A stretch of 64,000 nt of DNA from Mesorhizobium sp. CA14 (GTDB lineage: Bacteria; Pseudomonadota; Alphaproteobacteria; Rhizobiales; Rhizobiaceae), in the NCBI RefSeq assembly GCF_020165195.1, contig NZ_JAIUHR010000029.1, positions 25,740-89,739 on the forward strand, read 5' to 3'. The position numbers were made by a program, and so were the translations under genes. Positions 62,539-64,000 of the stretch are shown in pieces (within the stretch, counting starts at the first letter, position 1; each line of letters begins with the position of its first letter). Under the pieces are notes generated by a model that saw only the letters and a list, made by a program, of their open reading frames with translations, was not told the origin of the DNA and ran no database searches.

Positions 62539-63911
62539 GCCGCAAGCCTGGCCGCAACCGCGGCGAAGGCGGCGATCAGCCGGCTCACTTGCGCGGAAGT
62601 CGTTGCCGGCGAAATCAGCATCATGTTGTGGAACGGCGCGATCAGCACGCCGCGATTGACCAGCGCGACATGGATGGCGGCTTCCAGCTCCGGCGCATGC
62701 GCCTTCTCCGCCTCGCCGCCATTGCCGAGCGGTCCGGGCGCGCAGATGAACTCGACGCGGGCGCCGACCCGCGCCACATGCCAGGGCAGCTTGTTTCGCT
62801 CGATGACGGCGGAGAGCCCCGCATCGAGCCGGCGCGCCAGCCGGTCCATATGGGCGTAGGCCGCCTCGGTCATCACCTCTTCCAGCGTCGCGCGCATCGC
62901 CGCGAATTGCAGCGGGTTGGCCGACAGCGTCGTGCCCATGCCGGAATAGCCGGGCTCCTTCACCCGGTTGTAGGCGCCGTAGCGCGTGGCGACCTCTTCG
63001 CTCATGCCCCAGATGCTCGCCGGCACGCCGCCGGCCACCGGCTTGCCGAGCACGAACAGGTCCGGCTCCAGCCCGTGCTTGCGCGTGTAGCCGCCGGGGC
63101 CGGTCGAAATGGTGTGCGTCTCATCGATCAGCAGCAGCGTGCCGGCCGCGCGGGTCAGGCGCCGCAGCGCGTCGTGGAAGCCGGGTTCCGGCAGCACCAT
63201 GCAGGAATTGGTCAGCACCGGCTCGGTGATGACGCAAGCGACGTCGCGGCCCGCCAGCGCTGCTTCCAATGCGGCAACATCGTTGAACTCGACGATCTTC
63301 GTTGTTCGCGTCAGGTCGCGGAATTCGCCGGCCAGCCCAGGCCGGTTGACGGGTTTGCCGTCGATCAGCCGCACCATCGTCTCGTCGACCGAGCCGTGAT
63401 AGCAGCCGTTGAAGACCAGGATCTTCTCGCGCCCGGTCACCGCGCGGGCGACGCGCAGCGCGAAGCGGTTGGCATCGGTGGCGGTGGTGGCGATCTGCCA
63501 GTAGGGCAGTCCGAAGCGCTGCTGCAGGAGCGGGCCGATCGCCAGCGCGTCCTCGCTGGGCAGCATATAGGTCAGCCCACGCCCGGACTGCCGGCGGATG
63601 GCGCGGGCGACGGCCGGCGGCGAATGGCCGAGCATCGAGCCGGTATCGCCGAGGCAGAAATCGTCGAGCTTGTTGCCGTCGATGTCGGTGATGGTGGCGC
63701 CTTTGGCGCCGTCGACCAGGATCGGAAACGGCGTCGGCCAGTCCGTCATCCAGTGCATCGGCACGCCACCGAGAAAGCCGGCAATGCCGTTGCCGAGCTT
63801 CGCCTCGGATTTCGGCCGCGCCTTGCGGAAGGCGGCCGCTTCCGCCTCGCGCAACTCGGCGATTCGGGCGATGTCGATGCCGCCGATGGAAGTCCGGTGG
63901 ATTGAATGCAT
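62535..63911 (-). CDS. Class III PLP aminotransferase (GSA-aminomutase-like)
   Basis: A 458-residue PLP enzyme. Phosphate/PLP blocks: TTATDANRFALRVARAVTGREKILVFNGCYHGS, LLLIDETHTIS (Asp with pyridine N), and the Schiff-base Lys in LFVLGKPVAGGVPASIWG. Features such as SMLGHSPPAVARAI and GMGTTLSANPLQFAAM place it close to glutamate-1-semialdehyde aminomutases, but the operon with a GS-like ligase points to amine catabolism. Its ribosome-binding site (GAGGGGG) lies directly beside a heptanucleotide repeat array. Confidence 0.9.
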   Translation of the reverse strand: MHSIHRTSIGGIDIARIAELREAEAAAFRKARPKSEAKLGNGIAGFLGGVPMHWMTDWPTPFPILVDGAKGATITDIDGNKLDDFCLGDTGSMLGHSPPAVARAIRRQSGRGLTYMLPSEDALAIGPLLQQRFGLPYWQIATTATDANRFALRVARAVTGREKILVFNGCYHGSVDETMVRLIDGKPVNRPGLAGEFRDLTRTTKIVEFNDVAALEAALAGRDVACVITEPVLTNSCMVLPEPGFHDALRRLTRAAGTLLLIDETHTISTGPGGYTRKHGLEPDLFVLGKPVAGGVPASIWGMSEEVATRYGAYNRVKEPGYSGMGTTLSANPLQFAAMRATLEEVMTEAAYAHMDRLARRLDAGLSAVIERNKLPWHVARVGARVEFICAPGPLGNGGEAEKAHAPELEAAIHVALVNRGVLIAPFHNMMLISPATTSAQVSRLIAAFAAVAARLAA

Positions 63912-63922
63912 GAAGTCCCCCT

Positions 63923-64000
<78 letters not shown>

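Overview
The window is GC-rich alphaproteobacterial chromosome, very probably Mesorhizobium or a close relative in the Phyllobacteriaceae. Grounds: two tandem DUF680 small secreted proteins (a family I know only from Mesorhizobium), an agl alpha-glucoside operon in the Sinorhizobium gene order, a PPi-dependent phosphofructokinase, and several palindromic intergenic repeats of rhizobial type. No rRNA, tRNA, CRISPR array, phage or complete insertion sequence was seen. It reads as a catabolic stretch of chromosome with a few small accessory scars.

Layout. 1-4590: carnitine catabolism (acyl-CoA dehydrogenase cut by the left edge, carnitine 3-dehydrogenase with an odd lysine-rich tail, HD-domain protein, BKACE-type cleavage enzyme) with a divergent GlxA/AraC regulator. 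4617-6256: cupin, HAD phosphatase, small protein. 6428-11908: xylA and xylB separated by an NTF2-like gene and a palindromic element, then a TPR protein and a LysE exporter. 12132-18161: L,D-transpeptidase, PPi-phosphofructokinase coupled to a metallo-beta-lactamase-fold hydrolase, HtrA protease, and a molybdopterin oxidoreductase with its flavin reductase. 18629-19136: DUF680 pair. 19221-27191: aglKAGFE with divergent aglR and two visible AglR-type operators.

27324-29869 is an accessory patch: a DAO oxidoreductase, a broken 3' copy of a LacI regulator resembling the end of aglR, and a solitary HNH nuclease-like gene. 30034-32697 encodes an ECF sigma factor, a membrane anti-sigma factor and a secreted subtilase. 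The outer domain of the anti-sigma factor looks like the subtilase propeptide, which I regard as the most interesting possible system here. 32978-41416 is a peptide/nickel-type ABC transporter with a phosphodiesterase, a CocE-type hydrolase and the 3' remnant of a second binding protein.

41502-50339 and 55637-60018 form a nearly complete purine-to-glyoxylate pathway: guanine deaminase, xanthine dehydrogenase XdhABC, membrane urate hydroxylase PuuD, HIU hydrolase, a PuuE-UraD fusion, ureidoglycine aminohydrolase, ureidoglycolate lyase and glycerate kinase. Allantoate amidohydrolase is not in the window. xdhC carries an in-frame copy of a palindromic repeat that elsewhere in the window is intergenic. 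Between the two blocks lie dps, a PhzF-like gene, two flavin monooxygenases and a LysR regulator divergent from puuD.

60294-64000: a UdgX-type uracil-DNA protein that appears to have lost most of an N-terminal partner domain, a glutamine-synthetase-like ligase overlapping a class III aminotransferase, and at the right edge a perfect heptanucleotide tandem repeat directly upstream of the aminotransferase ribosome-binding site.
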